Source: Glandiceps talaboti (lineage: Eukaryota; Hemichordata; Enteropneusta; Spengelidae). From it: a stretch of DNA of 41,000 nt. The stretch's first letter is position 1; every line of letters begins with the position of its first letter. Of the stretch, positions 11,601 to 19,352 are shown piece after piece. The translations under genes were made by a program, and so were the position numbers. The stretch covers positions 13,999,161 through 14,040,160 of the forward strand of contig NC_135557.1 in NCBI RefSeq assembly GCF_964340395.1. The letters are read 5' to 3'. The notes under the pieces were generated by a model. It did no database searches. It was not told the origin of the DNA and saw only the letters and a program-made list of their open reading frames with translations.

Positions 11601-14600
11601 ATAGCAATTTCTTGCTACATTTTGCATAAATGAAAGAAACTGATAAACATACTACAACTAGACACAGACATGTGAGTACCATTCATTGCTTTGAAACTTG
11701 AAACTCTTCTGCACCTCTATTGTTCTTTCAGAGAAACACAAACTATTTTTGTAACTTTGTCTACACCTGTGATTGACAATCCACAAGAAATCTCCAAACA
11801 AATTAACCACAGCAGGGCTTGAAATAACAGAAAATATCTTCTTGCCCACTGGACAAGTAGAGAAATTAATAAGCACTTGTCCAAATCAGAAAGTACTTGT
11901 CCACAAAGTCAAGTAAATATTTTATTGGTAAACTGTACTTCGATGTTTTATTGGGATGTCCCTTTTGATCAGATTTTGTTACCAAGTGAGTTGCCATAGC
12001 GATATTTCCAGTTTGAGTAAACTCAGGAAATCTAAGCAGATTAATCATTTGTATGTTTTCATTCATATCTTAAAATATCTTCTTGAAAGTTTCTGCAGGT
12101 ACGGGAAAGTTTTACTTATGTTACAATAAGTGAGTAGAGGTTTAAAAATCGAAAACTATGAGAACTTCTTTTTGTCCATTGGGACAAGTACTTTCTAAAA
12201 TCACCCGCCCAGCGCTTCAAATCACTAGTCCGGGACAAGTAAAATGCCCTTATTTGGAACCATGCACTGTATACTTACTTTGTAAACATGTCGGCTGTAA
12301 CAATGGGTATATAAGGTTTGTGTGGTCCTTTATCTTTCAACCAGTCTAGATCTCTAGTACTGTTTATATAATGTACAACACCACTATTACCTTTTATGGC
12401 ACCTGGTGGGTAAAAAACATTGCATATTTTTTCAACATTCTAAATTGAAGAGGGCTGAAAGTGCTGTGCACTTATTTATAAGTTTATTGATTTAGTAATT
12501 TAGGCCACTGACCAATTAAGTAGGTGAGAAAGTGAAATACTGAAAGCAATAGGGAGGGATTGTTATGCAAAAGATACACAACATTTTTGAATTTTTGTTA
12601 ATCCTTCCAACAAAAAAAATCGAAATGTCAGTTAGGATAGCTGAAATAGTCTTGTAGCATTAATTCTTTAAGTCTACAGGTAGGCTACAGTTAGGATAGC
12701 TGAATTAATGTAGTAGCGTTAGTTCTTTAGGTCTACAGGTAGGCTACAGTTAGGATAGCTGAAATAATGTAGTAGCGTTAGTTCTTTAGGTCGACAGGTA
12801 GGCTACAGTTAGGATAGCTGAATTAATGTAGTAGCGTTAGTTCTTTAGGTCGACAGGTAGGCTACAGTTAGGATAGCTGAATTAATGTAGTAGCATTAGT
12901 TCTTTAGGTCGACAGGTAGGCTACAGTTAGGATAGCTGAAATAGGCATGTAGGAGTAGTTCTTCAAGTCTACAGGTAGGCTACAGTTAGGAGAGCTGAAA
13001 TAATGTAGTAGCGTTAGTTCTTTAGGTCTACAGGTAGGCTACAGTTAGGATAGCTGAAATAATGTAGTAGCGTTAGTTCTTTAGGTCTACAGGTAGGCTA
13101 CAGTTAGGATAGCTGAAATAGTCATGTAGCATTAATTCTTTAAGTCTGCAGGTAGGCTACAGTTAGGATAGCTGAAATAGTCTTGTAGCCATTAGTTCTT
13201 CAAGTCTACAGGTAGGCTACAATACTGTTACTATACCTACATGTGTGATGTATATGTCTAGTTGTAAGACTTTAATTACAAACTTCCTTTGCCTACTTAC
13301 TGGTACAGCCTATTTGATGTGTAGCATTCAGTCTTCGTACACAAGGTGCAAAGCCTTTCACATCTATGTAAATCATATCATGGGTTTTCCTTCCATACGC
13401 TGTAAAAAAGAAGTAGTGTTGGTAAAAGGAGAGTTTAGTAAGTGTTGATTCTTTAAAGATTGGGTATTATTTTGGATTCTTATTTTATAATTTTCTTTTT
13501 ACCATGGCTTCCTACTTGAAAAGTCAACGTGAAACAACACATGCCACGTCCCAGTTTGTAACTCTCAAAATTGCAAAAACGTAATAAATGTGTCAGGGGT
13601 TTTTATATATTTTTTTGCAATGTATTGAGTTACAACCACAGACTTGGTAAATGTTGTTTCACAGTGATTTTTTTTAAGTAGGAAGCCATGATAAATTTGT
13701 TTTGTAAATTAAAAATGCAAAGTAAGTAGCCAATCCTCATCCATATGACCACTTTAAGGTCTAGGAAACCAAGTAAGGGACAATTGCTCAATGTCACACA
13801 AACTCAATCAATGGTAGAGATGTGACTGCTAAAATTTTTATCATTTTTTACATCATACATGTGTTCATCTCGCATTTGTGAACATTTGTTTAGGGAAGGG
13901 GGTTTTGTCATAAAATGAACGTGGTCTATTTATTGAGCTTATGTGACATTGTGCGATCGTCCCTAACAGAAAGGGGGAGATCTGGTAAAATTGGCATAGT
14001 TACCCTTACCTTATACCTGAGGGAGTATGGGTGTGGGGGGGGGGGGGGATAAAATGACTGTGGAACAATGGTAAATGTTACCTACTTACCTCGCATAAAA
14101 AAACACTGCTTACAAATGACTACATGGACAATGAGTATCAAAACCAACTCACTGTATAACTAAACGTATAAAGAGGGTGGTATGATGACTTTTAACATGG
14201 ATGTATTTGGGGAGCCAGCCAGGAGTCATGTTTGATAAGATTTGGGAACCCCTGTAACTGAAGGGGGGGGGGGGGGGTAAAAATGGCTTTAATGTGTACC
14301 TGTAGCTTGCCACACAAGCTATATATTGAAGGTTAGATACCATAATTTGGCTTGGGAACCCAGGTACAATTATTGGGAACCTGGTAGATTTAATCTCCTT
14401 AGCAGCCTTGACTTTGAGCTTGCTAGACCCCTATGGCTTTCCTGCTCACTGTCAAGGAGACCGAAGGTCGCTAGTGAGGGCGACAGCAATTTTCACGGTA
14501 AAATAACACCGAAGACACCTTGTCGAAAAACATGGCTAACACGACGATATTTACCGACCAGAGATAAAAAGAGTGAAGGTCTATGACTGTAGATTCATTA

Positions 14601-15362
14601 GCGAGCATGATATTTTGCCTAATAGCTGGCACATGTACCCGGGACCACAGGGGCGTGTAATATTTCATAGATTGTTGTTTTCTTATTGCTTAGAATGCCG
14701 TTTTCTTAGGAAAATATCGTACGAATCTTGCTGCTACAAATGTATCAATCTCTATACTACTAAGAAATATTATATTCCCCTTACATGTAGGAATATATAT
14801 TAATCAAAAGGTTGTTATATTTAGTCTGTAGACCTGGAAAACGACTATCTATGAAATATTACACGCCCCTGTGCCCGGGACATGGATACGTACATCAAAT
14901 ACAGCTAAACGACCGCTATCACCGTTGTACTTGGACTTGCACGGTAACCGGAAATACGGAAAATGTGTCTGGATTTTCACAGATCGAAAAGGTGATATCA
15001 GAATGAAAACATCACTTTTGGAAAGTCATTTTAAAACTGTTACAATTCACAGACTTTATTTTAATCATTATATTTATCAGTTATTTCGTCTCGACACGGT
15101 TATACACCCTTCACTGTTTTCAGGCGACCGTACATTACGATGACAAAAGGCAGGACTTCGAATGTTACAGCCAAGCCTCGGGTTTCTTTCACAAAAATAT
15201 GAACTCGTACAAAGACCAGTAGACAAAGACTCACAATTAACCAGGTCACAAAAATCTTACTTAGAATATTAACGAACAGAAAACAATATCTTACTTACCA
15301 AATATAGATAAAAATAGGAGAAATAGGAGAACTTGTAGGATAAATGGGTTGAACGTCGCCAT
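933..15362 (-). CDS. NCSTN: nicastrin, gamma-secretase subunit (14 exons; C-terminus outside the window)
   Basis: Nicastrin is the glycosylated type I membrane subunit of gamma-secretase (with presenilin, APH-1 and PEN-2), which cleaves Notch, APP and other membrane stubs. Its ectodomain gates substrate access. Fourteen exons with GT..AG borders and matching phases give 599 codons; the family is about 700 residues, so the transmembrane helix lies beyond position 1. Visible landmarks: hydrophobic signal peptide 1-21; [13 protein letters not shown] at 41-53; GFSP near 125; PLCAVEL and TCMRRS in exon 6; CDPMGDHNV at 239-247; FFQG then [10 protein letters not shown] at 322-335, holding the conserved DYIGS motif and the Glu (here E326) matching the family's substrate-recruitment Glu; WLHSDPV near 381; [11 protein letters not shown] in exon 10; LLYCF near 522. 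There are at least nine N-glycosylation sequons (for example N46, N177, N377, N489). No frameshift or stop interrupts the joined frame. The match rests on recalled family sequence, not a database search. Confidence 0.96.
1547..1634 (-). CDS. NCSTN: nicastrin exon 13
   Basis: A long T-rich tract precedes the acceptor 'cccag', and the donor is 'gtgagt'. It encodes 519-547, [14 protein letters not shown] onward, matching the family's LLYGF segment. A second AG nine bases downstream (after ACTAACCAG) would drop three residues in frame. I chose the outer one because the polypyrimidine tract is adjacent and it gives a gap-free family alignment. Confidence 0.85.
1918..2283. mobile_element. MITE family C, copy 2 (full length)
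   Basis: This is about 365 bp with inverted ends of roughly 75-80 bp. The left end runs from 'acagctcgtttcatgttacc' and the right end, read on the other strand, from 'acagctcgtttcaagttag'; both continue through 'cactggct.tgtt..ataca' and 'aataagaaactg'. Nothing in it resembles a transposase. The short open frames inside it are not credible genes. Confidence 0.82.
2438..2536 (-). CDS. NCSTN: nicastrin exon 12
   Basis: Acceptor 'ttctacag', donor 'gtaagt', phase 0 at both ends. It encodes 486-518, beginning [16 protein letters not shown], corresponding to the family's helical ALADVATVLGRAL stretch. N489 is a glycosylation sequon. Confidence 0.88.
2556..2643. repeat. (GAT)n microsatellite
   Basis: An almost pure run of GAT/ATG triplets with a few gac and gaa interruptions lies in the nicastrin intron between exons 11 and 12. 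Confidence 0.95.
3070..3157 (-). CDS. NCSTN: nicastrin exon 11
   Basis: Donor 'gtatgt', acceptor 'tctattatcag'. It completes R456 and encodes 457-485, [18 protein letters not shown] onward, matching the family's YYQSIYD segment. Its first 22 nt and its acceptor are the founding unit of the 65-bp array that continues upstream in the transcript. Confidence 0.9.
3136..3760. repeat. 65-bp minisatellite that duplicates the exon 11 splice acceptor
   Basis: Units start at 3136, 3201, 3266, 3331, 3396, 3461, 3526, 3591 and 3656, followed by a degraded unit with an insertion up to about 3755. Each unit holds, read on the minus strand, a pyrimidine-rich tract, the acceptor 'tctattatcag', then a copy of the first 22 nt of nicastrin exon 11, then about 23 bp of unrelated AT-rich sequence. 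The unit nearest the gene overlaps the real exon. Confidence 0.95.
3850..4135. repeat. short diverged repeats with 'gggctaccag/ctggtagccc'
   Basis: The block 'gtggtagcc...gggctaccag' appears in several near copies (around 3853, 3914, 3937, 4060 and 4071), some of them inverted, giving hairpin potential. This is intronic and its family is not recognised. Confidence 0.5.
4158..4505. repeat. two-copy direct duplication, about 200 bp unit
   Basis: Positions 4166-4315 and 4358-4505 share 'aaagatacc.tataaaggca', 'aagtaattgta.gtgatgta', 'atgactctccagaa', 'agtttatga.aatg' and 'tggagtggtg'. The second copy runs to within about 180 bp of exon 10, in the downstream intron. Confidence 0.8.
4684..4853 (-). 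CDS. NCSTN: nicastrin exon 10
   Basis: Acceptor 'tttactgtag', donor 'gtacat'. It encodes 400-455 plus two bases of R456. [19 protein letters not shown] is the strongly conserved PPSSLQRFLR segment of the family, followed by ITDHEKEF. Confidence 0.92.
5660..5881 (-). CDS. NCSTN: nicastrin exon 9 (DYIGS motif)
   Basis: Acceptor 'catttgtag', donor 'gtaggt', phase 0. It encodes 326-399 and opens with [20 protein letters not shown], the most diagnostic nicastrin segment, with the DYIGS motif and the preceding Glu. It continues with [18 protein letters not shown]. Confidence 0.96.
5930..6390. repeat. older copy of the element at 6395-7284
   Basis: It shares, in order and diverged, 'cactgcagtg', 'acctg.atgcaaatgatatg', 'caaat', 'tttcagataa', 'aataacagaaccccat' and 'gcagagaacag.aaa' with the copy immediately to its right. 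This looks like a tandem duplication of one unit of about 480 bp, or two insertions of one family. A G-run sits at 6145-6161. Confidence 0.6.
6505..7284. mobile_element. inverted-repeat element with identical 118-bp arms, containing a SINE
   Basis: The arms at 6505-6622 and 7166-7284 are reverse complements with no mismatch that I can find when read base by base. They run from 'tatatacaaccactc' through 'ccatggaatttgtttcag' and 'aacagaaccccatgcc' to 'gtgtgggtactc'. The 543 bp between them contains the tRNA-derived SINE at 6748-7104. Arm identity implies a recent origin or conversion. Confidence 0.85.
6748..7104 (+). mobile_element. tRNA-derived SINE with an L2-type 3' tail
   Basis: The head has RNA polymerase III promoter boxes: box A around 6754-6768 ('tggttagcgtgaccgg') and box B at 6791-6801 ('ggttcgagccc'). 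The middle has 'cctcagtcaacccagctgta' and 'ggggacctggtagg', a kind of core seen in metazoan SINEs. The tail 'gtaaagcgctttgagca...aaagcgctatataa' ends in (ATT)n, as in SINEs mobilised by L2-clade LINEs. Family naming would need a repeat library. Confidence 0.88.
7392..7553 (-). CDS. NCSTN: nicastrin exon 8
   Basis: Acceptor 'accatacag', donor 'gtaagt', phase 0. It encodes 272-325: [19 protein letters not shown] through NIMFTFFQG. It corresponds to the aminopeptidase-like fold segment LDSRSFFW...PGAES...FVFFQG. Confidence 0.94.
7975..8022. repeat. A-rich low-complexity tract
   Basis: A run of (A)nT units lies a few tens of bases downstream of the exon 7 donor, in the intron. Confidence 0.85.
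8065..8171 (-). CDS. NCSTN: nicastrin exon 7
   Basis: Acceptor 'catcatcag', donor 'gtaaga'. It completes F236 and encodes 237-271. [17 protein letters not shown] matches the family's CDPLSDYNVWSMLKP, followed by LIVVAAK. N255 and N262 are sequons. Confidence 0.94.
8271..8450 (+). mobile_element. MITE family A, copy 1 (3' truncated)
   Basis: It starts 'gtttggttccagttacctg', then 'agaaatagtggatgcggaaa', 'ctgacatcaacttaaaaaga' and 'tattcttccaatctgtaatg'. This is the same order as the full copy at 22933-23277. The right inverted end is not recognisable. Confidence 0.85.
8602..8749 (-). CDS. NCSTN: nicastrin exon 6
   Basis: Acceptor 'tattttacag', donor 'gtaagt'. It encodes 187-235 plus one base of F236. 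[20 protein letters not shown] matches the family's CYQDHN...FPLCAMQL, and TCMRRS is conserved. The first 23 nt and the acceptor form the unit of the 61-bp array just upstream. Confidence 0.94.
8727..9300. repeat. 61-bp minisatellite that duplicates the exon 6 splice acceptor
   Basis: Units start at 8727, 8788, 8849, 8911, 8972, 9034, 9095, 9156 and 9217, with a degraded one near 9278. Read on the minus strand each holds 'tttattttacag', a near copy of the first 23 nt of nicastrin exon 6, and about 26 bp more. Spacing changes to 62 where single bases were inserted (for example 'caccgata'). Confidence 0.95.
9912..10057 (-). CDS. NCSTN: nicastrin exon 5
   Basis: Acceptor 'tcctgacag', donor 'gtaagc'. 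It completes G138 and encodes 139-186. [20 protein letters not shown] matches the family's [20 protein letters not shown]. N177 is a sequon. Confidence 0.94.
10932..11056 (-). CDS. NCSTN: nicastrin exon 4
   Basis: Acceptor 'ttgttgcag', donor 'gtaagt'. It completes K96 and encodes 97-137 plus one base of G138: [20 protein letters not shown], then [16 protein letters not shown], matching the family's GFSP..QCPND segment. Confidence 0.93.
11155..11440 (-). mobile_element. MITE family A, copy 2
   Basis: It is in inverted orientation relative to copy 1. It begins 'tgtgtggttccgattacatt', then 'tggggtaggt', 'catgtgtgagt', 'gatgtacagccattacag' and 'agtttccgcatcc'. The end near 11440 lacks the 'ggtaacc' terminus. 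Confidence 0.85.
11502..11690. mobile_element. MITE family C, copy 3 (left half)
   Basis: It reads 'tgttcactggctctgtttga', 'aaccaataagaaactg', 'agcaatttcttgctaca' and 'gacatgtgagtacc'. This matches the left half of the copy at 1918-2283. The right inverted end is missing. Confidence 0.75.
11812..12245. repeat. decayed repeat with clustered GGACAAGTA motifs
   Basis: Two similar ends in direct orientation, 'gcagggcttgaaat...ggacaagta' (11812) and 'cagcgcttcaaatca...gggacaagta' (12211), bracket further 'cttgtcca' and 'gggacaagta' motifs. It may be a degraded DNA-transposon family, but I cannot place it. Confidence 0.4.
12279..12402 (-). CDS. NCSTN: nicastrin exon 3
   Basis: Acceptor 'cccaccag', donor 'gtaagt'. 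It completes S55 and encodes 56-95 plus two bases of K96: [20 protein letters not shown] onward, matching the family's SISGDTGVIH...EDLQWVL. N68 is a sequon. Confidence 0.93.
12620..13222. repeat. 59-bp minisatellite, about ten units
   Basis: The 'gtaggctacag' block recurs at 12680, 12739, 12798, 12857, 12916, then on to 13210, mostly every 58-59 bp, with 'ttaggatagctgaa' and 'ttctttaggtc.acag' between. It fills the intron between exons 2 and 3 and, unlike the 61- and 65-bp arrays, includes no exon sequence. Confidence 0.95.
13301..13399 (-). CDS. NCSTN: nicastrin exon 2
   Basis: Acceptor 'ttttttacag', donor 'gtaagt'. It completes A22 and encodes 23-54 plus one base. [13 protein letters not shown] is nearly identical to the conserved N-terminal disulfide loop of nicastrins. 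N46 is a sequon. Confidence 0.95.
13504..13689. mobile_element. MITE family B, copy 1
   Basis: The inverted ends read 'atggcttcctacttgaaaag' on the left and, on the other strand, 'atggcttcctacttaaaaaa' on the right, each followed by 'gtgaaacaacat' or similar and 'gtttgtaactc' or similar. A second copy is at 17156-17386. Confidence 0.85.
14034..14279. repeat. two long G tracts
   Basis: G-runs at about 14035-14048 and 14262-14277 lie in the large first intron of nicastrin. They sit in similar contexts ('gggggggggataaaa', 'ggggggggggtaaaaatgg'), so they may belong to diverged copies of one repeat. Confidence 0.6.
14635..14884. mobile_element. inverted-repeat element, arms about 38 bp
   Basis: The left arm 14635-14672 contains 'acaggggcgtgtaatatttc' and the right arm 14847-14884 its reverse complement. 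About 27 bp match without a gap, and the outer 'cccggga' also pairs. The spacer is about 174 bp with no credible coding frame. MITE-like. Confidence 0.65.
15299..15362 (-). CDS. NCSTN: nicastrin exon 1 (start codon and signal peptide)
   Basis: The ATG at 15362-15360 is followed by G at +4. It encodes [20 protein letters not shown] and F21: a short polar start, then a hydrophobic core typical of a secretory signal. Donor 'gtaagt'. Phase 1 matches exon 2, so the start is well supported. Confidence 0.9.
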
Positions 15363-15377
15363 AATGATTTGGGTTTG

Positions 15378-15391
15378 ACTTCCTGTTCCGG
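15378..15391 (-). promoter_or_regulatory. ETS-like sites just upstream of the nicastrin start
   Basis: Read on the minus strand, CCGGAA (15391-15386) and AGGAAGT (15384-15378) sit 16-30 bp before the ATG. Adjacent GGAA cores are common in TATA-less housekeeping promoters. No TATA box is obvious. Function is inferred only. Confidence 0.35.
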
Positions 15392-15660
15392 TTTGTGGTC
15401 GTACCCCCTAGGCTAGTGAACAGTATCTAGCTTCAAACCAACAACCACGGATCTAGGCTCTCCTTTCGTTGGTGGCATTATCACAGGGCTATATGACTAC
15501 TAGCTCTATGGATGGAATCTAAGCTTATAGCCTTATAACAGTACTAGTAGCACGTTAATTAGTTGGTCTTTTCGATGTCGACATCTCCAGTCTCACAAAA
15601 CCAATCTAATCAATCAGTGATGATCAGTGTTTCCTCTTTTATCGTTACCATGGTACCAGT

Positions 15661-15684
15661 GCACCACCACCACCACCACCACCC
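15661..15684. repeat. (CAC)n microsatellite
   Basis: About eight CAC/CCA triplets. The predicted histidine run is not part of a supported gene. Confidence 0.9.
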
Positions 15685-15997
15685 CAACCCCAAGCCGGAG
15701 TTAATAGCTATTCATTCAATTCACCAAGTGGGATTATTTTACTAGATGTTTAAACGCGACAAATAACAATTTATCTAAAATTGTATATATATGTTAATTA
15801 TTTTACAACGTATTTAATCAAAGCAGTTTACACCGGTAGCGGACACAGTGTGAGCCCAGGAACCGTGTATTTATAACCTTATACATGCTATCTCATTTCA
15901 ATAGTGTACAGTCTGTGTACATACAGGTACATGTATATAGACACATCATCCAGGAGATTATAATCATAATAATGGTGTTTTCATTTACCAGTGCATA

Positions 15998-16085
15998 TTT
16001 TGTTTGTTTGTTTGTTTGTTTGTTTGTTTGTGTGTGTGTGTGTTTGTTTGTTTGTTTGTTTGTGTGTGTGTGAATGAATGAATGA
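15998..16085. repeat. compound microsatellite (TTTG)n-(TG)n-(TTTG)n-(TG)n-(AATG)n
   Basis: Alternating TTTG and TG runs end in 'aatgaatgaatgaa' and lie immediately before the LINE fragment. Confidence 0.95.
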
Positions 16086-16595
16086 AACTTCAAATTTGCA
16101 CTTTTATGTACGACCTGCTCAACGGTAACTTGCCACATCATTTCACACAATATTGTTCATTTCCCACTCACTATTATAATACACGCTACAAAATTAAGGG
16201 CAATATTTCAATTCCAAGGATAAACACTGAAATAGGTAAATTTGCAATGTCATACACAGGAGCTATACACTGGAACAACTTACCTTTTAATGTTAGGTCC
16301 AAATCATCAAGGAATGTTTTTCGTAACTCACTAAAAGATTTTCTTCACCTGATATGAATATACTGCAACCCTTGTTGATGTATAATGTACATATTTTCAT
16401 AGATATTTAGTTTTGTTTTCACTGCCCTCTTTATATTTTGTCATGTATTTATTATAAATGTTATTTACAGTGTCTAAGGAGACAGACTTGATTAGCAAGT
16501 AGCTATTTTATGGTCTCCTTTTACCTACCTCAAAAATGTATTATTTATTTTATCTACAAATGTAAATTTAATAAGTAGGTAATAAAGAAGATATA
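16082..16595 (+). mobile_element. 5'-truncated non-LTR retrotransposon (LINE) 3' end
   Basis: The open frame 16082-16357 (91 residues, closed by TGA) is the C-terminal tail of a LINE-type reverse transcriptase ORF2. The recognisable order is a YDLLNGNLP-like segment, then YNTRYK, then PRINTEIGKFAMSYTGAIHWNNLP, then a basic NVFRNSLKDFLHL end. About 235 bp of AT-rich 3' UTR follows, with a 'ggagac...gtctcc' pair and a 'taataaagaag' end. There is no catalytic domain, so this is a dead fragment. The tail resembles CR1/Jockey-group elements; the exact clade is not resolvable from this piece. Confidence 0.82.
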
Positions 16596-16703
16596 TGTTT
16601 ATTTTTTTAATTATTTATTCGTCTTTTTTTGCGTGTTTGTACACGATTCCTGGACTCCCTGTAGGTAAACATATCCAAAAACTGAGAACGAACATACTTA
16701 GCT

Positions 16704-16728
16704 GTGGGGGGGGGGGGGGGGGGGGGGA
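16704..16728. repeat. G homopolymer, about 25 nt
   Basis: A long uninterrupted G run with G-quadruplex or triplex potential. Its exact length is prone to assembly error. Confidence 0.85.
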
Positions 16729-17155
16729 GCTTGAAGAAATATTCACTTTCAAAAATATATCGCTCACAATTGGTATTTCGTTAAACGTTTAGGATAAAAC
16801 AAAGGTCAAACCAAAAAAGGGGTGAACTCATAAAATTGGTTAGAGAGTAAACATAAACAATTTATACATTTGAAATTACACAGCAACCGATATGATGTGT
16901 GCAAGAGTCGTCGCAGAGGGCGCTATTTGCATCGCATCCACACACAGGTCAAATAAATTAAAATGAACTCAACAATCTTTCCAGTGTAATGTATTGTTGT
17001 GAACTTTATCAAAATTTTCTTCCACTTTGATCAGGTAATATGAAATACTCATTTGTATTGACTCAAGTTGAGACCAATCAATCAAGTATAAGCGATATGG
17101 ATGAGGATGGAGGTTTTTTTTTTTTTTGATTTTTAATTTATAAAACAATTTTATC

Positions 17156-17386
17156 ATAGCTTCCTACTTGACAAATCAATGTGAAACAACATAGACCAAG
17201 TCTGTGCTTGTAACTCAATACATTGCAAAAAAGCTTAACAATGTGTAATGTGTAAAAAGTTTGTTATTGTACGTTTAATAACAAAGAATTTTATATAACA
17301 TTTATTTAGCTTTTGCAATTGATTGAGTTACAAACTAGGACTTGGCATATGTTGTTTTACATCCGATTTTTCAAGTAAGAAGCCAT
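17156..17386. mobile_element. MITE family B, copy 2
   Basis: Inverted ends 'atagcttcctacttgacaaa' and, from the right on the other strand, 'atggcttcttacttgaaaaa', each followed by '..gt.aaacaacata..ccaagtc' and 'ttgtaactca'. It corresponds throughout to the copy at 13504-13689 but has a longer centre. Confidence 0.85.
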
Positions 17387-17561
17387 AATAAACACCCAAC
17401 ATTTGACAACACATGGCACAAAGATAGGCGGAGAAGTTTGTTCTCACGGGAAGACCTAGGTGTAAATAATATATGTAAATTTTAACAGACTTTATTCGTA
17501 TAACATTACTAATCTTCTCGTATATAGTAACTAAAACAGTCATGGTCCCATGATATCGATG

Positions 17562-18112
17562 ATATAGTCTCGGTGACCCAGACTCTCGCCGCAAGGGGCG
17601 CTGCCTACGAGACCCGCCCTGGGGCGCGTTCGATTTTTATCAATCAAAATCATGATTTTACGTTTGATAAATACCAATCACAATCATGATTGGTAATCAT
17701 AGTAATCATGCCCCAAACCATGCATGATTCACGTGATTACAAGATGGCGGACAATGTAATCATAGGGGGATCGCGCGCCCGTGGCTGACGGCAAGCATGT
17801 CTGAGTAAATGACGGAAAACATTATGTAAATAAATTGTGTTCGGTCACATTGGTAATTTATTATCATTGTAAATCATTTTGACGATGTGAAATCATTTAA
17901 TTTATCGGAAATGTGCGAAACTTTTTTTTTAAATGTTTACATGTAAGTACTCATGATCATTGAGCATTTTGGTTACAACCTCGTTTCGAGAAATGACGTC
18001 AGATAATCACAACCATGCAACCATGTTTGCATGTTTGGGCAACTGAATCGCGAATGGGAGGTCTCGTAGGCAGAGCCCCCAGCGGCGAGAATCTGGCGTG
18101 GGTGACCGATAT
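17562..18112. mobile_element. GC-rich inverted-repeat element, about 550 bp
   Basis: The left arm 17562-17613 ('cggtgaccca', 'gactctcgccgc', 'gctgcctacgagacc') pairs with the right arm 18060-18112 ('ggtctcgtaggcag', 'gcggcgaga', 'gggtgaccg'). The interior repeats 'aatcatgatt' palindromes and has 'aagatggcgg'. No transposase frame is present. Confidence 0.75.
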
Positions 18113-18671
18113 TAGGGGAATGATATTTAGTGACATGAAGTGCCCAAAACACAGACAAACGTCAGAGATGCATGGTTACTGCCAAATTAGGATACGTCAT
18201 GGTTGCTTTTAATAGCAGACTTTAATAAATGGACACATTTGTAGATGCAATAATAATCGTCCAACTGGCAACGTATACTTAGTGGTATCGCCTCGATTAT
18301 TGTTTTGCAGATATGTAAACGGCATTGTACTGTGGGCATAAGCTTACTGCTTATGTTGAGTAGCTTTCTCTGTTTGCTGAAGACAGAAAGCTATTTTCTA
18401 CACAAGTTCCAGATGCATCTACCCAAAACAAAAAATTACACCATACTTTAAATTTCAACCCAATTACATAATATCTGCTTTATTCATTTCATATTTTCAA
18501 TTCATGGAATAGAACTAACACTATTCAGTACAGCCATAGCGTTCAATCCGAATATTATATCAACGTACCATGTAAAGCCAAGTTATTACCTTTGAACAGA
18601 AAATGTGGATTATATATACACACAGGTCAATCCATGTCACGACAACCTGTGTCTACATCATTGGTGCCCCA

Positions 18672-18850
18672 AATATGAGTCAAAACGTTCAAAAACGTCA
18701 TTATGTTTCACGCTTTTTCATAACTTTTATTATATTATTCTGAAATATTATTCTTCATGCTGACGGAGAATACTCGCGACCTAAGTGTTAGTCACTACTT
18801 TTCTAGCGATTTGTAGTGACAAGACCCCTTAAGGTCACGAGTATTTTCCT
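18672..18850 (+). mobile_element. foldback element family H, copy 1
   Basis: A hairpin at 18768-18848 pairs 'aatactcgcgacctaag..gt' with 'aaggtcacgagtatt', and 'gtcactac' with 'gtagtgac'. It is preceded by 'aaatatgagtcaaaacgtt' at 18672. The same two blocks occur in inverted order at 29473-29670. Confidence 0.65.
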
Positions 18851-19095
18851 TGTCTGAACGAAGAAAACTATTGGGAATAAGTATCTAATTATATATCCCT
18901 CTGTGCAGCAGACTGTCAGATACGTCGACGTGTCGTCCGCCCTCACCGGCCTGGGGTTGACAGATGTGTGAGGGCGCCCCGTCATTGAGTAGACTATCTG
19001 TGTAGAGACAGTACTGTCTACTAGAAAAGCACATTAGACACCTTGATTTCCGATGAATATCCACATAAGCAGACCTACAATAAACTCATTTTCTT

Positions 19096-19350
19096 CAATA
19101 GGGAACTTGCAATCCAGACTGAGCATGCTCAGACGCAAAGGACTATGGGGTTATCTGTGGTTATCGTAATACCTAATCTTGAGTTGCCGATAAAATAAAC
19201 CCCCCATAATTGTCAGGGTGACTGTGAATTGATCATTTGTGGTTACTAACAATGTAACATTATCGTTTACAATACTATTTGATTAGTATTTATTATCACT
19301 TTCCCCATGATGCAACATTCAATATGGTGGGTTTGCAAGTTCACTATTAG
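19096..19350. mobile_element. inverted-repeat element, about 255 bp
   Basis: The outer ends 'caatagggaacttgcaa' and 'ttgcaagttcactattag' pair, and an inner 'ctatgggg' pairs with 'ccccatgatg'. It is MITE-like and only one copy is seen here. Confidence 0.55.
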
Positions 19351-19352
19351 AC

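Noticed and set aside
11812-12245. hAT-type transposon with inverted ends
   Set aside because: The two similar ends are in direct, not inverted, orientation and there is no clear target-site duplication. Kept only as a decayed repeat.
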